Source of the DNA: Paenibacillus pinisoli
Lineage (GTDB): Bacteria > Bacillota > Bacilli > Paenibacillales > Paenibacillaceae
Length of the DNA stretch: 64,000 bases
Reading direction: 5' to 3'
NCBI RefSeq assembly: GCF_003605435.1
Contig: NZ_QXQB01000002.1
Span: 1,302,001 to 1,366,000 of the forward strand
The notes below the pieces were generated by a model. It worked only from the letters and a program-made list of their open reading frames with translations, did not search any database and was not told where the DNA came from. The translations under genes and the position numbers were made by a program. Below are positions 6,689 to 17,335 of this stretch, in pieces. The first letter of the stretch is position 1. Every line of letters starts with the position of its first letter.

Positions 6689-9523
6689 CTACTTCCGCTT
6701 CTTCCTTACGAAAGCCGCTGTGGAGCTATTCAAGTCGCCTTTTTTCTTGCGCTTCTTTTTCTTGGCTTCTCCAGCTTGCGGAGCGGATGCGCCCGCTTCG
6801 CCGCCATTGAACACACCGCTTGTCGTCGCATTCTTCCGGCTTCCGCCGCCTTTGCCCTTCTTCTTGCCTTTGTCGCCGGTACCAGAGCCTCCGCCGTTTC
6901 TGTTCCCAGGACGTCCGCTCTTGCCGCGGCCATCCTTCCGTACTTCGCCGCCCTCGCGAATCGGCAATCCCCACATATCGATGCGCGGCTTGCCATCGGC
7001 CTCAAGCTCAGCGGCTCTTGCCTCAATCCAATCTCCGTCGTCTACAACGCCGCCCTCTTTGCCCCACGGATTGCTGCCGTTATTAGCCGCAGCAGGCGCA
7101 GCACCGTCCTTGCCGCCGCGTTTGAACCGGCCTTTGCCGGCAGGTTGAGGGGATGCTCCTGAGCGGTTTTTCTCGCCCGCACTCGCACCTGCCTGTGCTG
7201 CTCCGCCTTTGCCTCGACCGCCCTTGCCGCCGCCAAATCCACCGCGGCCTCCGCCGGAAGCATCTCTGCCTCCTGGTCGACCGCCTTCGCGCTTGCCATA
7301 GCCGCCGCGTTTGCGGCCTGCGCCGAAGCCGGCGTCTGCGACGCCTTTGAAGCTGCCGCGCGGCTTCATATCGACCATCTCGAAGTCAATATTATATTCA
7401 TCCATATCGACGCGCGCCACACGAATCTTCACTTCGTCGCCGATCCGGTACACCTTGGATGTGCGCTCGCCAATCAGTACCATATGAAGCTCGTGGAAGT
7501 GGTAATAGTCATCCGTCAGATCGCTGAGGCGAATCAGGCCCTCGACTGTATTCTCCAGCTCGATGAACATGCCGAAGTTCGTGACGCTGCTAATAATGCC
7601 GTCGAACTCCTCGCCGACCTTATCCAGCATGTATTCGCATTTCTTCAGCTTATCCGTATCTCTCTCCGCATCGACCGCCGCACGCTCCCGCTCGGAGGAA
7701 TGCTGGGCAATATCCGGCATTCGTGCCGTCAGCGCTTCATGGCGCGCCTCTGTCAGCGCTCCGCCTCCTTCAATCACTTCACGAATGACGCGATGAATGA
7801 CGAGGTCAGGATAACGTCTGATCGGCGATGTGAAGTGCGAATAGAACTCCGCAGCAAGGCCAAAGTGGCCCAGGCTCTCCGCATCGTACTTCGCCTGCTT
7901 CATCGACCGCAGCATCATTGTCGAGATGACGGTCGATTCCTTCGTGCCTTGAATCTCTTCAAGCAAAGTTTGCAGCGCGCGCGGATGAACAGAGTTGTTG
8001 CCTTTGCCGCCCTTCACGACATAACCGAAGTTCGCCGCGAACTGCATGAACGTAAGCAGCTTCTCCTGATCCGGATCCTCGTGAATCCGGTACAGGAACG
8101 GCACGCGCAGCCAGTGGAAGTGCTCCGCTACCGTCTCGTTCGCCACAAGCATGAACTCTTCGATGATCTGCTCCGCAACGGAACGCTCGCGTTTCACGAT
8201 ATCGACAGCCTTGCCGTTCTCGTCCACAATTATCTTCGACTCCTGGAAGTCGAAGTCGATCGCGCCGCGCTTCATCCGCTTGGAGCGAAGGCGCATCGCC
8301 AGCTTCTCCATTAGCGCGAACATCGGCAGCAGATCGGCATAACGCTCCTTCAGCTCCGTCTCCGGCTCTTCTTCCGTCGCGGTCAGGATGCGCCGTACAT
8401 TCGTATAGGTCATGCGCTCCTTCGTGCGGATTACGCTTGTGAAGACATCATGGCGAACCCGCTTCAGCGTCTTCGCGTCGAATTCCATCTCGCAAGACAG
8501 CGTCAGGCGGTCAACCTGCGGATTCAGCGAGCAGATTCCGTTCGACAGCCGGTGCGGCAGCATCGGAATGACGCGATCGGTCAAATAAACGCTGCAGCCT
8601 CTGCGGAACGCCTCTTGATCAAGCGCAGACTTCTCCCGCACATAGTAGCCGACGTCGGCTATATGGACGCCAAGCAGGAAGTTGCCGTTCTCCAGCAGCT
8701 TCACATGCACCGCATCATCGAGATCCTTCGCATCCTCGCCATCGATCGTTACGATAACCTCTTCCCGCAGATCGCGGCGGCCCTGCTCCTTGATCTCCTC
8801 TTCCGTAATGGTATCCGGCGCAGCCTCCGCTTCCGCCATAACCTCATCAGGGAAACCCTCGGGCAGCTGATGCTTGCGGATAATGGAGAGAATATCGACC
8901 CCCGGGTCATTCTTATGGCCCAGAATCTCCAATATCTCGCCCTCTGCCGCGCTGCGTCCCTCCGGATAAGAGACGATGCGAACAACGACTTTCTGTCCGG
9001 TCACCGCGCCTTGGAAGCCGCCCTTCGGAATGAAGATATCCCGGTTGATCCGCTTGTCGTCAGGAATGACGAAGCCGTACACCTCATGATTCTCGAAGGT
9101 GCCGACAATCTGCGTCACAGCTCGCTGGACAATGCGGACAACCTCGCCCTCCATCCGTCCGCCGCCTTCGCTCTTGGACGTAATGCGCACGAGGACGATA
9201 TCCCCGTTCATCGCGCTTTTCAGATCGTTCGCATGAATGTAGACGTCGGGGTGATCCTTCTCATCCGGCAGCAGGAATGCAAAGCCCTTCGCATGAGCCT
9301 GCAGCTTCCCGCGCAGCAAGTTCATCCGTTCCGGTACGCCATAACGCTCGTTCCGTGTGCGAATAATCTTGCCCTCTTCCTCCAATTTATTGAGCAGCTG
9401 CAGGAATTCCTTGAATTCCGCTGCTCCCTCGATGCCGAAGTGCCCCTCCAGCTCTTGGTACGTCATCGGCTTATACGCCGTTTCTCTCATAAAATCTAGC
9501 AATTCTTGCTCGCGTTCCATCAT
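6689..9523 (-). CDS. rnr: Ribonuclease R with long basic C-terminal tail
   Basis: 944 aa. RNase R degrades structured RNA 3'-to-5' and works with tmRNA in clearing faulty mRNA. The order is an N-terminal winged helix ([20 protein letters not shown] region), cold-shock domains (about 60-220), the RNB catalytic domain with [14 protein letters not shown] (metal-binding aspartates) and [13 protein letters not shown], then an S1 domain ([20 protein letters not shown]). From about residue 720 to the end, some 225 residues are low-complexity Gly/Arg/Lys with RGG-like clusters and a KKKKRKKK stretch. B. subtilis RNase R is near 780 aa, so this tail is long. smpB and ssrA lie downstream on the same strand. 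Confidence 0.95.
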   Translation of the reverse strand: MMEREQELLDFMRETAYKPMTYQELEGHFGIEGAAEFKEFLQLLNKLEEEGKIIRTRNERYGVPERMNLLRGKLQAHAKGFAFLLPDEKDHPDVYIHANDLKSAMNGDIVLVRITSKSEGGGRMEGEVVRIVQRAVTQIVGTFENHEVYGFVIPDDKRINRDIFIPKGGFQGAVTGQKVVVRIVSYPEGRSAAEGEILEILGHKNDPGVDILSIIRKHQLPEGFPDEVMAEAEAAPDTITEEEIKEQGRRDLREEVIVTIDGEDAKDLDDAVHVKLLENGNFLLGVHIADVGYYVREKSALDQEAFRRGCSVYLTDRVIPMLPHRLSNGICSLNPQVDRLTLSCEMEFDAKTLKRVRHDVFTSVIRTKERMTYTNVRRILTATEEEPETELKERYADLLPMFALMEKLAMRLRSKRMKRGAIDFDFQESKIIVDENGKAVDIVKRERSVAEQIIEEFMLVANETVAEHFHWLRVPFLYRIHEDPDQEKLLTFMQFAANFGYVVKGGKGNNSVHPRALQTLLEEIQGTKESTVISTMMLRSMKQAKYDAESLGHFGLAAEFYSHFTSPIRRYPDLVIHRVIREVIEGGGALTEARHEALTARMPDIAQHSSERERAAVDAERDTDKLKKCEYMLDKVGEEFDGIISSVTNFGMFIELENTVEGLIRLSDLTDDYYHFHELHMVLIGERTSKVYRIGDEVKIRVARVDMDEYNIDFEMVDMKPRGSFKGVADAGFGAGRKRGGYGKREGGRPGGRDASGGGRGGFGGGKGGRGKGGAAQAGASAGEKNRSGASPQPAGKGRFKRGGKDGAAPAAANNGSNPWGKEGGVVDDGDWIEARAAELEADGKPRIDMWGLPIREGGEVRKDGRGKSGRPGNRNGGGSGTGDKGKKKGKGGGSRKNATTSGVFNGGEAGASAPQAGEAKKKKRKKKGDLNSSTAAFVRKKRK

Positions 9524-9664
9524 GAATGGCCCTTCTCCTCATGAACCGTCTGCTAAGCCCTAAGCTCTTGCAACGGTTGATAGATTATCATATACCATGT
9601 AGTATACACGAAATGCCAGCGGCACATCCCCATTTGCAAAATAAAACGAAAAGCCGCTTCCATC

Positions 9665-10927
9665 TCAGTCTCTGCCAGCATTTGAAGCCTCTGCTTTAAG
9701 CGCTGGCCTTCTCCATTCCCTCGTATGCGCCACCCGCCAAATAAGCACACATGCCACCATCGAAGGCAGAACTGCCCATAATCCCAAAAGCCTAAACCCT
9801 GCGACTGCCGACCAAATCATCATATTCGGAAGCAGCAGCCAAAACCGCGATATCCGAAGTCCCGCGAACATATCCGCCGTATTCCATGGGAATTGTCCGA
9901 CAAATTCCTCATTCCTCCACTGCTCCCACTGGGCACGCAGCCAAGGCACGATCAGGAACAGGAATCCGCCGATGAGCGCAAAACCCGCCGAGGCCGGCAC
10001 AGCAATCAACGCCCCTGTCGTCACCGACAGAAAGCCAAGCCCGATTCGCAGCGTCGATAATGACCTTATGAAAGCAATAATGCGCAGTTCGGCAATAATC
10101 GTGCCGGTATCGGACTTTTTGAACAGCCGGCCCGACCGCCGCATAAACAGCGGCTTCTTCAGCTTCATAACCGGCTTGCGCTCGATCACTTGGCTCATCA
10201 GGAGCTCTGTGGAGGACAATCGCGCCGAACGTTCGTTTTTCACTTCCGTCTCGAATTGAATCGGCCTGCGGAGATATACGATCACCACGATAATGAGCAG
10301 AACAGCAGCACCTGCCAAAGCTTCTCCAAAGATGCTCGCTTCCGGCTTCAGCGTTAGGATCGGATATACATATGCCGCCGCGCCAATCAACAGAACGATC
10401 GCTTCCATGACGATCAGGCGCCACTTCCGGAACATTCCTGCCAGCATATGAATCGTCATCGACATCAGCATGGCGAATAGGAGCGAGTACAGATATGCTG
10501 CTCCAATCTCCTTAAGCTTGGCCTGCTCCACCCCTACAAGAAAGGGCAGCGCCACAAGAAACGGCGGCACAAGAACCAGCGCCTGCATCAAGAAGGAATA
10601 GATCATCCCGTAACGCTTCAGCTGCTTCAGCCAGCGGGACTGCTGCAGCAGGAACAACCGGTCTGCCTCATCGACAAAAATCCGAATGCGCACGCCGAAC
10701 GCCATAATAAGAAACAGCACAATCGACAGGAGTAAAAACCACGGAACTCCTGCAGCCCACTTCGGCGTCTCCAGCCATATTTCACGATACAGCCCTCCGA
10801 AGACGAGAATAGCCGGTACAAGTATATACAACAAAACCGTCCAATCCAAAACGCTGCTCCATGCCTTTGCCTGCTCCTTGATATTGCGCTTAAGCCGGAA
10901 GAAGAACAGCCCTGACGGTGTCATCAT
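9665..10927 (-). CDS. ecsB: ABC transporter permease, EcsB family
   Basis: 420 aa, about eight to ten membrane segments (for example WTVLLYILVPAILVFGGLY near residue 30 and AVLLIIVVIVYLRRP near 215). It follows the ATPase gene by 14 nt, so the two form a transporter. Similarity to EcsB is judged from size, topology and the RNI-K-EQAKAW N-terminus. In Bacillus, Ecs affects secretion, competence and intramembrane proteolysis; the transported substrate is not known. Confidence 0.8.
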   Translation of the reverse strand: MMTPSGLFFFRLKRNIKEQAKAWSSVLDWTVLLYILVPAILVFGGLYREIWLETPKWAAGVPWFLLLSIVLFLIMAFGVRIRIFVDEADRLFLLQQSRWLKQLKRYGMIYSFLMQALVLVPPFLVALPFLVGVEQAKLKEIGAAYLYSLLFAMLMSMTIHMLAGMFRKWRLIVMEAIVLLIGAAAYVYPILTLKPEASIFGEALAGAAVLLIIVVIVYLRRPIQFETEVKNERSARLSSTELLMSQVIERKPVMKLKKPLFMRRSGRLFKKSDTGTIIAELRIIAFIRSLSTLRIGLGFLSVTTGALIAVPASAGFALIGGFLFLIVPWLRAQWEQWRNEEFVGQFPWNTADMFAGLRISRFWLLLPNMMIWSAVAGFRLLGLWAVLPSMVACVLIWRVAHTREWRRPALKAEASNAGRD

Positions 10928-10941
10928 CGCTTATCTCCTCC

Positions 10942-11679
10942 TTACGTCAACGCCAGGAAGCACTGGGACAACGTCGCATCCTCCGCGCATCCCGCATCTC
11001 GCCTGACTTGATCCAACGACCCTTGCGCCACAATCGAGCCTTGATTGATCAGGACAAAGCTCCGGCATATCCGCTCTGCGGTATCAAGCACATGCGTGGA
11101 CATGAGAACACCGGCGCCTCTATCAAGCTCCCCCTGCAACAGACTCAGGAAGTCGCTTGTCGCCCGCGGATCCAGGCCTACGAACGGCTCGTCCACAATA
11201 TAGATATCGGGCTCCAGCAGGAATGCGATAATAAGCATCAGCTTCTGCTGCATGCCTTTCGAGAAGGACATCGGATAATGATGCTTCTCTTCCGTCAGCC
11301 GGAACTGCTCTAGCAGCCGTTCCGCTTTGCTCGCGAACTGGGCCTCTGTAATGCCAAAGACAGAAGCAGCCAATCTCAGATGCTCCCATAGCGTAAAATA
11401 TTCATAGTACACCGGCTGCTCCGGCACATATGCATACCGTTTATGCCTGCCGCCGATTTCCACTTTTCCCGTTACATTCGGCATCAATCCCATAATGGTC
11501 TTCACCGTTGTGCTTTTCCCCGCTCCGTTCGGACCGATCAAGCCCACCAGCTCGCCTGGGGCAACCTTCAGATGAATATCCCGAATTGTCGCTTTCTCCG
11601 CTTCATATCCCGCCTTCGCAATGGCCGCTTGAAGCACATAGGCGTTCTCTTTATCTCCCATACTCCACTCCTGGCTCAT
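10942..11679 (-). CDS. ecsA: ABC transporter ATP-binding protein, EcsA-like
   Basis: About 245 aa. Walker A GPNGAGKST (residues 49-57), a signature of the form SFSKGMQQK in place of LSGGQ (typical of export ATPases of the Ecs/CcmA kind), and Walker B IYIVDEPFVGLDP. The start is uncertain: ATG at 11679 has GGGAG 8 nt before it, while an ATG at 11661 has AGGAG 6 nt before it, and an upstream pair at 11697/11694 has none. It energises the EcsB-like permease encoded next. Confidence 0.88.
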   Translation of the reverse strand: MSQEWSMGDKENAYVLQAAIAKAGYEAEKATIRDIHLKVAPGELVGLIGPNGAGKSTTVKTIMGLMPNVTGKVEIGGRHKRYAYVPEQPVYYEYFTLWEHLRLAASVFGITEAQFASKAERLLEQFRLTEEKHHYPMSFSKGMQQKLMLIIAFLLEPDIYIVDEPFVGLDPRATSDFLSLLQGELDRGAGVLMSTHVLDTAERICRSFVLINQGSIVAQGSLDQVRRDAGCAEDATLSQCFLALT

Positions 11680-11786
11680 ACTATCGACTCCCATCACATC
11701 TGCGCGAATACCGGCGCTGCCGGTACGATCACAAGCATTTCCTCTATTCTACGAAGCTCCCTGTTATTGGGTATCAAAAAGACATC

Positions 11787-11813
11787 AAAAAAAGACGAGG
11801 AATAAGCTCCTCG
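11787..11813 (-). terminator. Terminator of secG
   Basis: Stem CGAGGA / TCCTCG with a 6-nt loop, followed on the minus strand by TCTTTTTTTG. Confidence 0.8.
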
Positions 11814-11830
11814 CCTTTCGATAGTTCATG

Positions 11831-12067
11831 TTATTTTTGCACAAAATAGGAGACAATCAGCGACAATAAGAAGAATCCGATTGCCAGCGCAACTGTCAGA
11901 CGCTGCAGGAACAGGTCCAAACCGCGGGCCTTCTGCTTACCGAACAAATGCTCAGCGCCGCCGCTAATCGCACCGGACAAGCCAGCACTCTTGCCCTTCT
12001 GCAGCAATACGACTGCGATCAATCCGATAGAGAATAATACAAGCAGGATCTTCAATGTAATTTCCAT
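11831..12067 (-). CDS. secG: Preprotein translocase subunit SecG
   Basis: 78 aa with two membrane helices (4-22 and about 54-74) joined by the conserved cytoplasmic loop [24 protein letters not shown]. SecG supports SecYE/SecA-driven protein export. The ATG at 12067 follows GGAGGTGGATGG; the longer in-frame extension lacks a ribosome binding site and is not used. It has its own promoter at 12111-12139. In Bacillales secG commonly lies next to rnr and smpB, as here. Confidence 0.94.
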   Translation of the reverse strand: MEITLKILLVLFSIGLIAVVLLQKGKSAGLSGAISGGAEHLFGKQKARGLDLFLQRLTVALAIGFFLLSLIVSYFVQK

Positions 12068-12110
12068 TCCATCCACCTCCAGCGTAGCCGCTCGTAAAAC
12101 ACATAACGTT

Positions 12111-12139
12111 ATTGTACCATAGCTGCACAGGATTGACAA
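12111..12139 (-). promoter_or_regulatory. SigA-type promoter of secG
   Basis: On the minus strand: -35 TTGTCA (12139-12134), 17-bp spacer, -10 TACAAT (12116-12111), about 45 nt before the secG start. Confidence 0.75.
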
Positions 12140-12162
12140 TAGTACGAGCCTGGATATGTCTG

Positions 12163-12930
12163 CTAGGCATAGCCAAGTTTTTTCAAATAAAGAATATTCG
12201 CCTTCGCGCTATCGAGTGAACTTGTCAGGAAATCCTCCTGCTCCACGAACATATATTGCACATCGGTTTTCTCAATCTCCTGCAGAAGCTGTTCCATTTC
12301 AATAACGCCTTTTCCAAGCTCCGTATCCTTGCGCCCGGTTTTGAAATTGCGTATATGGACGAGCGGCGTTCTAGCCTTATGCTTTTTCAAATATTCCGCC
12401 GGGTTATAGCCCGCTATGTAGATCCAGCCCAAATCCAGCTCCGCTGCCATCAGCTCCTCCGGCACCAGCTCCAGCAGGCGGTCGAATGCAGGCTTTCCGT
12501 CTACCAGCTTCAATTCATAATCATGATTGTGAAGCGCCAGCTTCATGCCCAGCGCCTTCGTCTGCTCCCCGCATCGAATAAGCACATCGGCAAGAAAATG
12601 CATATCCTCTATCGTCGGCTGCTCATGCATCGGAACCCATGGCACAGTTATATAAGACACGCCAATTCCGGCGGCATATTCAATATCATTGGCGAAGTCC
12701 CGGTCCAGCTTCGCAAGCGTCTTGAAATTGAGCGATACAAGCATGGACGGTATGTCGATGCCAAGCTCATCCGCCCTTTTCTTCAGCTGCTCCGGCGGCG
12801 AGTTGAAGTAGCCGATAGATTCAATGGCCTTATAGCCCATATCTGCTATCTTCTCAAGCGTACCCAAAATATCGCGCTCCGCTTCGTCCCGCAGCGCATA
12901 CATCTGTATTCCTGCAATAGGCTTGCCCAT
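12163..12930 (-). CDS. Sugar phosphate isomerase/epimerase (AP-endonuclease-2-like TIM barrel)
   Basis: 255 aa. AGGAGG 5 nt before the ATG at 12930 sets the start. The protein follows the xylose-isomerase-like barrel pattern: [12 protein letters not shown] at strand 1, LALHNHDYE with the metal His/Glu pattern, [31 protein letters not shown], and a final FVEQEDF glutamate. Family members isomerise or epimerise sugars such as hydroxypyruvate, tagatose or inositol derivatives; the substrate here cannot be told. It stands between cutC and secG and ends 24 nt before the secG promoter. Confidence 0.85.
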   Translation of the reverse strand: MGKPIAGIQMYALRDEAERDILGTLEKIADMGYKAIESIGYFNSPPEQLKKRADELGIDIPSMLVSLNFKTLAKLDRDFANDIEYAAGIGVSYITVPWVPMHEQPTIEDMHFLADVLIRCGEQTKALGMKLALHNHDYELKLVDGKPAFDRLLELVPEELMAAELDLGWIYIAGYNPAEYLKKHKARTPLVHIRNFKTGRKDTELGKGVIEMEQLLQEIEKTDVQYMFVEQEDFLTSSLDSAKANILYLKKLGYA

Positions 12931-13049
12931 ATAGCCTCCTCTGTTCCACCGTCCGCATCTCCGAGTGGATCTCTCGTACATTATGCGCAATGAAGACATA
13001 GAGAATACTTGCTATGGACAATACAGACTGACACCACGACTTCCGATAG

Positions 13050-13745
13050 TTATGGGCGCTCGTGCAGCAAGCGCCTAATCTCCGTTATATGCGAAGGCAG
13101 CAGCACCTCCATAAAGCTGCCGTTCCGCCTTGCCCCAGAACCGATATGAATCTCATGGACACCCGTCTTGCTGACAAATCCTTCGATATTGCCGGCATGA
13201 AGTCCGTACCCGCCGAGTATGGAAATGCCAAGCCTGTCCCCTTCCTCCCGGAGCAATCTGATGCGCTCTGTGGACTGTGGCGCGGGCTTTAAGCCTCCTG
13301 CCGTCAGGATGCGGCTTATAGACGGGTAATCAGCCAATTGCCGCAACGCCTCCATCTGATCCCCAATCTCGTCGAACGCGCGGTGGAATGTCACATCCAG
13401 CCCTTCCGCGGCACGCAGCGCCCGTTCCAAAGCATCTCGATCCAGTTCGCCTGCAGGCGTCAGCATTCCAATGACAATGCCGGCGGCTCCCGTCTCCTTA
13501 ATCGCTTCAATATCCCGAAGCATAATGTTCATATCCGAATCACTAAAGCAGAAGGACTGGCTATGCGGCCTGACCATCACTTGCACAGGCAGCGTGGAAG
13601 CATTAACGGCCCCTTCTACCAAGCCAATGCTTGGAGTAAGTCCGCCCTCCGCAATTCCGGTTACCAGCTCAATCCGGTCCGCGCCTCCCTCGGCAGCGGC
13701 TTCCACATCCTCAGTCCGAATGGCAATCACTTCGATCAACATCAT
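13050..13745 (-). CDS. cutC: CutC family protein (PF03932)
   Basis: 231 aa TIM barrel of the CutC family, named for copper homeostasis but of uncertain function. Motifs: EGGADRIELVTGIAEGGLTPS, VMVRPHSQSFCFSDSD, TFHRAFDEIGDQ, RILTAGG and the near-C-terminal VHEIHIGSGAR. AGGGGG precedes a double ATG; the first (13745) is used. It probably reads through toward the isomerase gene 119 nt downstream. Confidence 0.92.
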   Translation of the reverse strand: MMLIEVIAIRTEDVEAAAEGGADRIELVTGIAEGGLTPSIGLVEGAVNASTLPVQVMVRPHSQSFCFSDSDMNIMLRDIEAIKETGAAGIVIGMLTPAGELDRDALERALRAAEGLDVTFHRAFDEIGDQMEALRQLADYPSISRILTAGGLKPAPQSTERIRLLREEGDRLGISILGGYGLHAGNIEGFVSKTGVHEIHIGSGARRNGSFMEVLLPSHITEIRRLLHERP

Positions 13746-13796
13746 CCATGCCCCCTTGCCCCATTTCTTTTATTCGAGCCTACCTCATAACCAAAC

Positions 13797-13829
13797 AAAA
13801 AGGAAGACCCCCAAAGGAGGCCTTCCTTT
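13797..13829 (-). terminator. Terminator of the YhgE-like gene
   Basis: Stem AAGGAAG / CTTCCTT with an inner GCC/GGT pairing, followed on the minus strand by TTTTTGTTTG. Confidence 0.8.
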
Positions 13830-13840
13830 CATAACCTTGC

Positions 13841-15016
13841 CTATACCTTGGACGGCTTGAATACAGAGAGCAGCAGCACGATTAAGCTTCCCCCTGCGAT
13901 AGCCGCCAATATGGCTGCAGGGCCGCTCCAATGGAGGCCTTGCCCGAAAAAGAACAGCTCGCGCACACCATCCACCATGAACCGCATCGGCAGCCACGAA
14001 TGAACCCAATCCCGATAAAATCCGTTCATGAATTCAACGGGCAATGCCAGCAGCGGCGCTCCGAAGAACAGGAGCAGTACAAATAAGACGATCCCTTTTA
14101 TTCCCGTCCAGCTAAGGACAGCGGATATCATGAGGAAGAAGGCAAGTACCGCCAGCGCAAGGAACCAGCCCATGTCGGCCACGCTTGGAACATCCAAATC
14201 CAGCAGAAGCTCGGCCAGCCACGCCATCCCGAACCCTGATAGGACTGCAAGGATAATGCCGATGGCCACTTGCGAGATTCGCGCCATTCCCTTCTCTCGT
14301 CTCGATGCTCCTGAGTTGAATTTGCCGATAACTAACGTACTGATTGCAGCTCCGGCTATACTCGCCATCCAGATCGGCTGGAAGAGCGACACCGGCGCGT
14401 TGCCTCTGGACGGACTTGCTCCCGTTTCATTCACATTCGTTATTTTGCCTAGAATAGGAGCGGCGATGGTGGCCGCCTGACGCGGCGTGAGCGTCGCGCC
14501 TTTCGCTTCCAGCTCCATAACAAGCTGTGAGCTAATCATACCATTCATGTTCGCTAACATGCCGTTTATCATCCCAGTGACTACACTTGCTGCCGTTGCA
14601 TTCATGCCTTGGTTCACCCATGCCTCGACTTGCGCTTGCTGGGGTTCCGGCGATCGAAGCGAGGCTTGCTTCGCGCTGAAGTCTGCAGGAATGACCAGTG
14701 CTCCATAGTAGCTCTGCTCATTCAAGCCTTCCCTCGCTTCTGCTTCGCTGCCGACAGGAACCCACTTCACGGGCAAAGCGCCCCCATTCGTCCCGGCAGC
14801 AGCTGTTGCCTGGCTGATCTGCCCCAGTAACTGTTCACCCAGCTTCAGTTCTGTTCCATCAGGAAGCTTAATCCCTGCATCCAAGTTCACCACTGCAATT
14901 GGCAGATTAGCAGGCTTCATCGTAGCCGACGGATAGATGACAAGCGAAAATATAAAGACGGCAAGCAGCGCTATGACCGGCGACACCAACAGAAGCTTAT
15001 TGTTCAGCACCTTCAT
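13841..15016 (-). CDS. YhgE/Pip-like ABC-2 family membrane protein
   Basis: 391 aa. An N-terminal membrane helix (8-28) is followed by a large extracytoplasmic part (about 30-210; LPIAVVNLDAGIKLPDG is typical of the YhgE/Pip N-terminus), then five or so C-terminal helices (for example VAIGIILAVLSGFGMAWLAE). Relatives include DUF3533 and ABC-2 permeases, some linked to drug or bacteriocin export. No ATPase is adjacent. It is divergent from a TetR regulator, which suggests substrate-induced export. Confidence 0.78.
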   Translation of the reverse strand: MKVLNNKLLLVSPVIALLAVFIFSLVIYPSATMKPANLPIAVVNLDAGIKLPDGTELKLGEQLLGQISQATAAAGTNGGALPVKWVPVGSEAEAREGLNEQSYYGALVIPADFSAKQASLRSPEPQQAQVEAWVNQGMNATAASVVTGMINGMLANMNGMISSQLVMELEAKGATLTPRQAATIAAPILGKITNVNETGASPSRGNAPVSLFQPIWMASIAGAAISTLVIGKFNSGASRREKGMARISQVAIGIILAVLSGFGMAWLAELLLDLDVPSVADMGWFLALAVLAFFLMISAVLSWTGIKGIVLFVLLLFFGAPLLALPVEFMNGFYRDWVHSWLPMRFMVDGVRELFFFGQGLHWSGPAAILAAIAGGSLIVLLLSVFKPSKV

Positions 15017-15064
15017 TCTTCCAACTCCCTTCAGTTTATGAGCAGCTACCCATAATGGACACTG

Positions 15065-15151
15065 TGTTGATTAATACCCACGTTGTTTATTATAATGAGG
15101 GCAATTCGAATTACAATGGTCAATAACGGCGAGTCTGACGCATAATCAACA
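15065..15151. promoter_or_regulatory. Divergent promoter region with inverted half-sites
   Basis: A plus-strand promoter reads TTGATT (15067-15072), 18-bp spacer, TATAAT (15091-15096), suited to the TetR gene. A 9-bp inverted repeat, TGTTGATTA (15065-15073) and TAATCAACA (15143-15151), flanks the region, and its left half overlaps the -35 box. These are candidate TetR half-operators. Confidence 0.5.
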
Positions 15152-15181
15152 TGATTGTGAAATCTGTTCAGGAGGGATTCA

Positions 15182-15853
15182 ATGACGGGTAAAGAACAGG
15201 GTCCAGACAGAAGGGTTGTACGCACCAAACGAGCCATACGGGACGCGCTGACAGAACTGATGGAAGAGAAAGGCTTCGACGGGGTGACAGTTAAGGACTT
15301 GACTGAACGGGCCGACATCAACCGCGGCACCTTCTATATTCACTATAAGGATAAATTTGATTTGCTGGAGCAAAGCGCAAATGAACTGATAGAGGAGATT
15401 TCCAATATGGCGGCAACCAGTTTCCTGACGGTCGCCAAAACGTACAAAAGCAGCCCCGACAAATGGATTCTGCTTCCGTTCGTGGAGAAGCTGTTCGATA
15501 TTATGCAAGACAATGCGGACTTCATGCGGGTCGTTCTTGGGTCGAAGGGCGATCCGTCCTTTCAGAAGAAGCTGAAGGAAGTAATCCGGCAGCGGGCATT
15601 GCCTATTCTGAATATCGTGGGAGGCGAGCTGCTCGTTCCTGTGGACTACTTGACCGCTTACGTCAGCTCCGCCCATCTTGGCGTTATCCAGAGCTGGCTC
15701 GACAGCGGCCTTCGGACTCCGCCCAAGGAGATGGCGCTAATCCTGGCCCAGCTTACCCTGCTCGGCCCAGGATATGTGGCGGGCATTACACGGCACAATA
15801 TCGATTCTATGAACCCAATTGCGAATCATGCCGAAGGGAACGAAGAGAGGTAG
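15182..15853 (+). CDS. TetR/AcrR family transcriptional regulator
   Basis: 223 aa. The N-terminal TetR helix-turn-helix is clear: TKRAIRDALTELMEEKGFDG, VTVKDLTERADINRGTFYIH, YKDKFDLLE. The C-terminal domain (KWILLPFVEKLFDIMQDNADF) is of the Firmicutes TetR C-terminal type. AGGAGGG precedes the ATG. It is divergent from the YhgE-like membrane protein, its likely target; a known pattern is repression of the exporter and of itself. Confidence 0.9.
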   Translation: MTGKEQGPDRRVVRTKRAIRDALTELMEEKGFDGVTVKDLTERADINRGTFYIHYKDKFDLLEQSANELIEEISNMAATSFLTVAKTYKSSPDKWILLPFVEKLFDIMQDNADFMRVVLGSKGDPSFQKKLKEVIRQRALPILNIVGGELLVPVDYLTAYVSSAHLGVIQSWLDSGLRTPPKEMALILAQLTLLGPGYVAGITRHNIDSMNPIANHAEGNEER

Positions 15854-15910
15854 CTGCAGGAGCAATTTGCTTTAATAAAGACCACATCCTTACATCCGCC
15901 GTTAACAAGC

Positions 15911-15950
15911 AAAAAGAGAGCCTATCCCCGAAAGGACAGGCCCTCTTTTT
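15911..15950. terminator. Bidirectional terminator between tetR-type gene and eno
   Basis: AAAAAGAG-GCCT(A/G)TCC stem arms around a short loop, with T-runs on both strands. It closes the glycolytic operon on the minus strand. Confidence 0.85.
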
Positions 15951-15978
15951 ATTTTACAAGCAGCCAAGCCGCCCGTTA

Positions 15979-17316
<1,338 letters not shown>

Positions 17317-17335
17317 TCATTCCACTAGTCTACTA

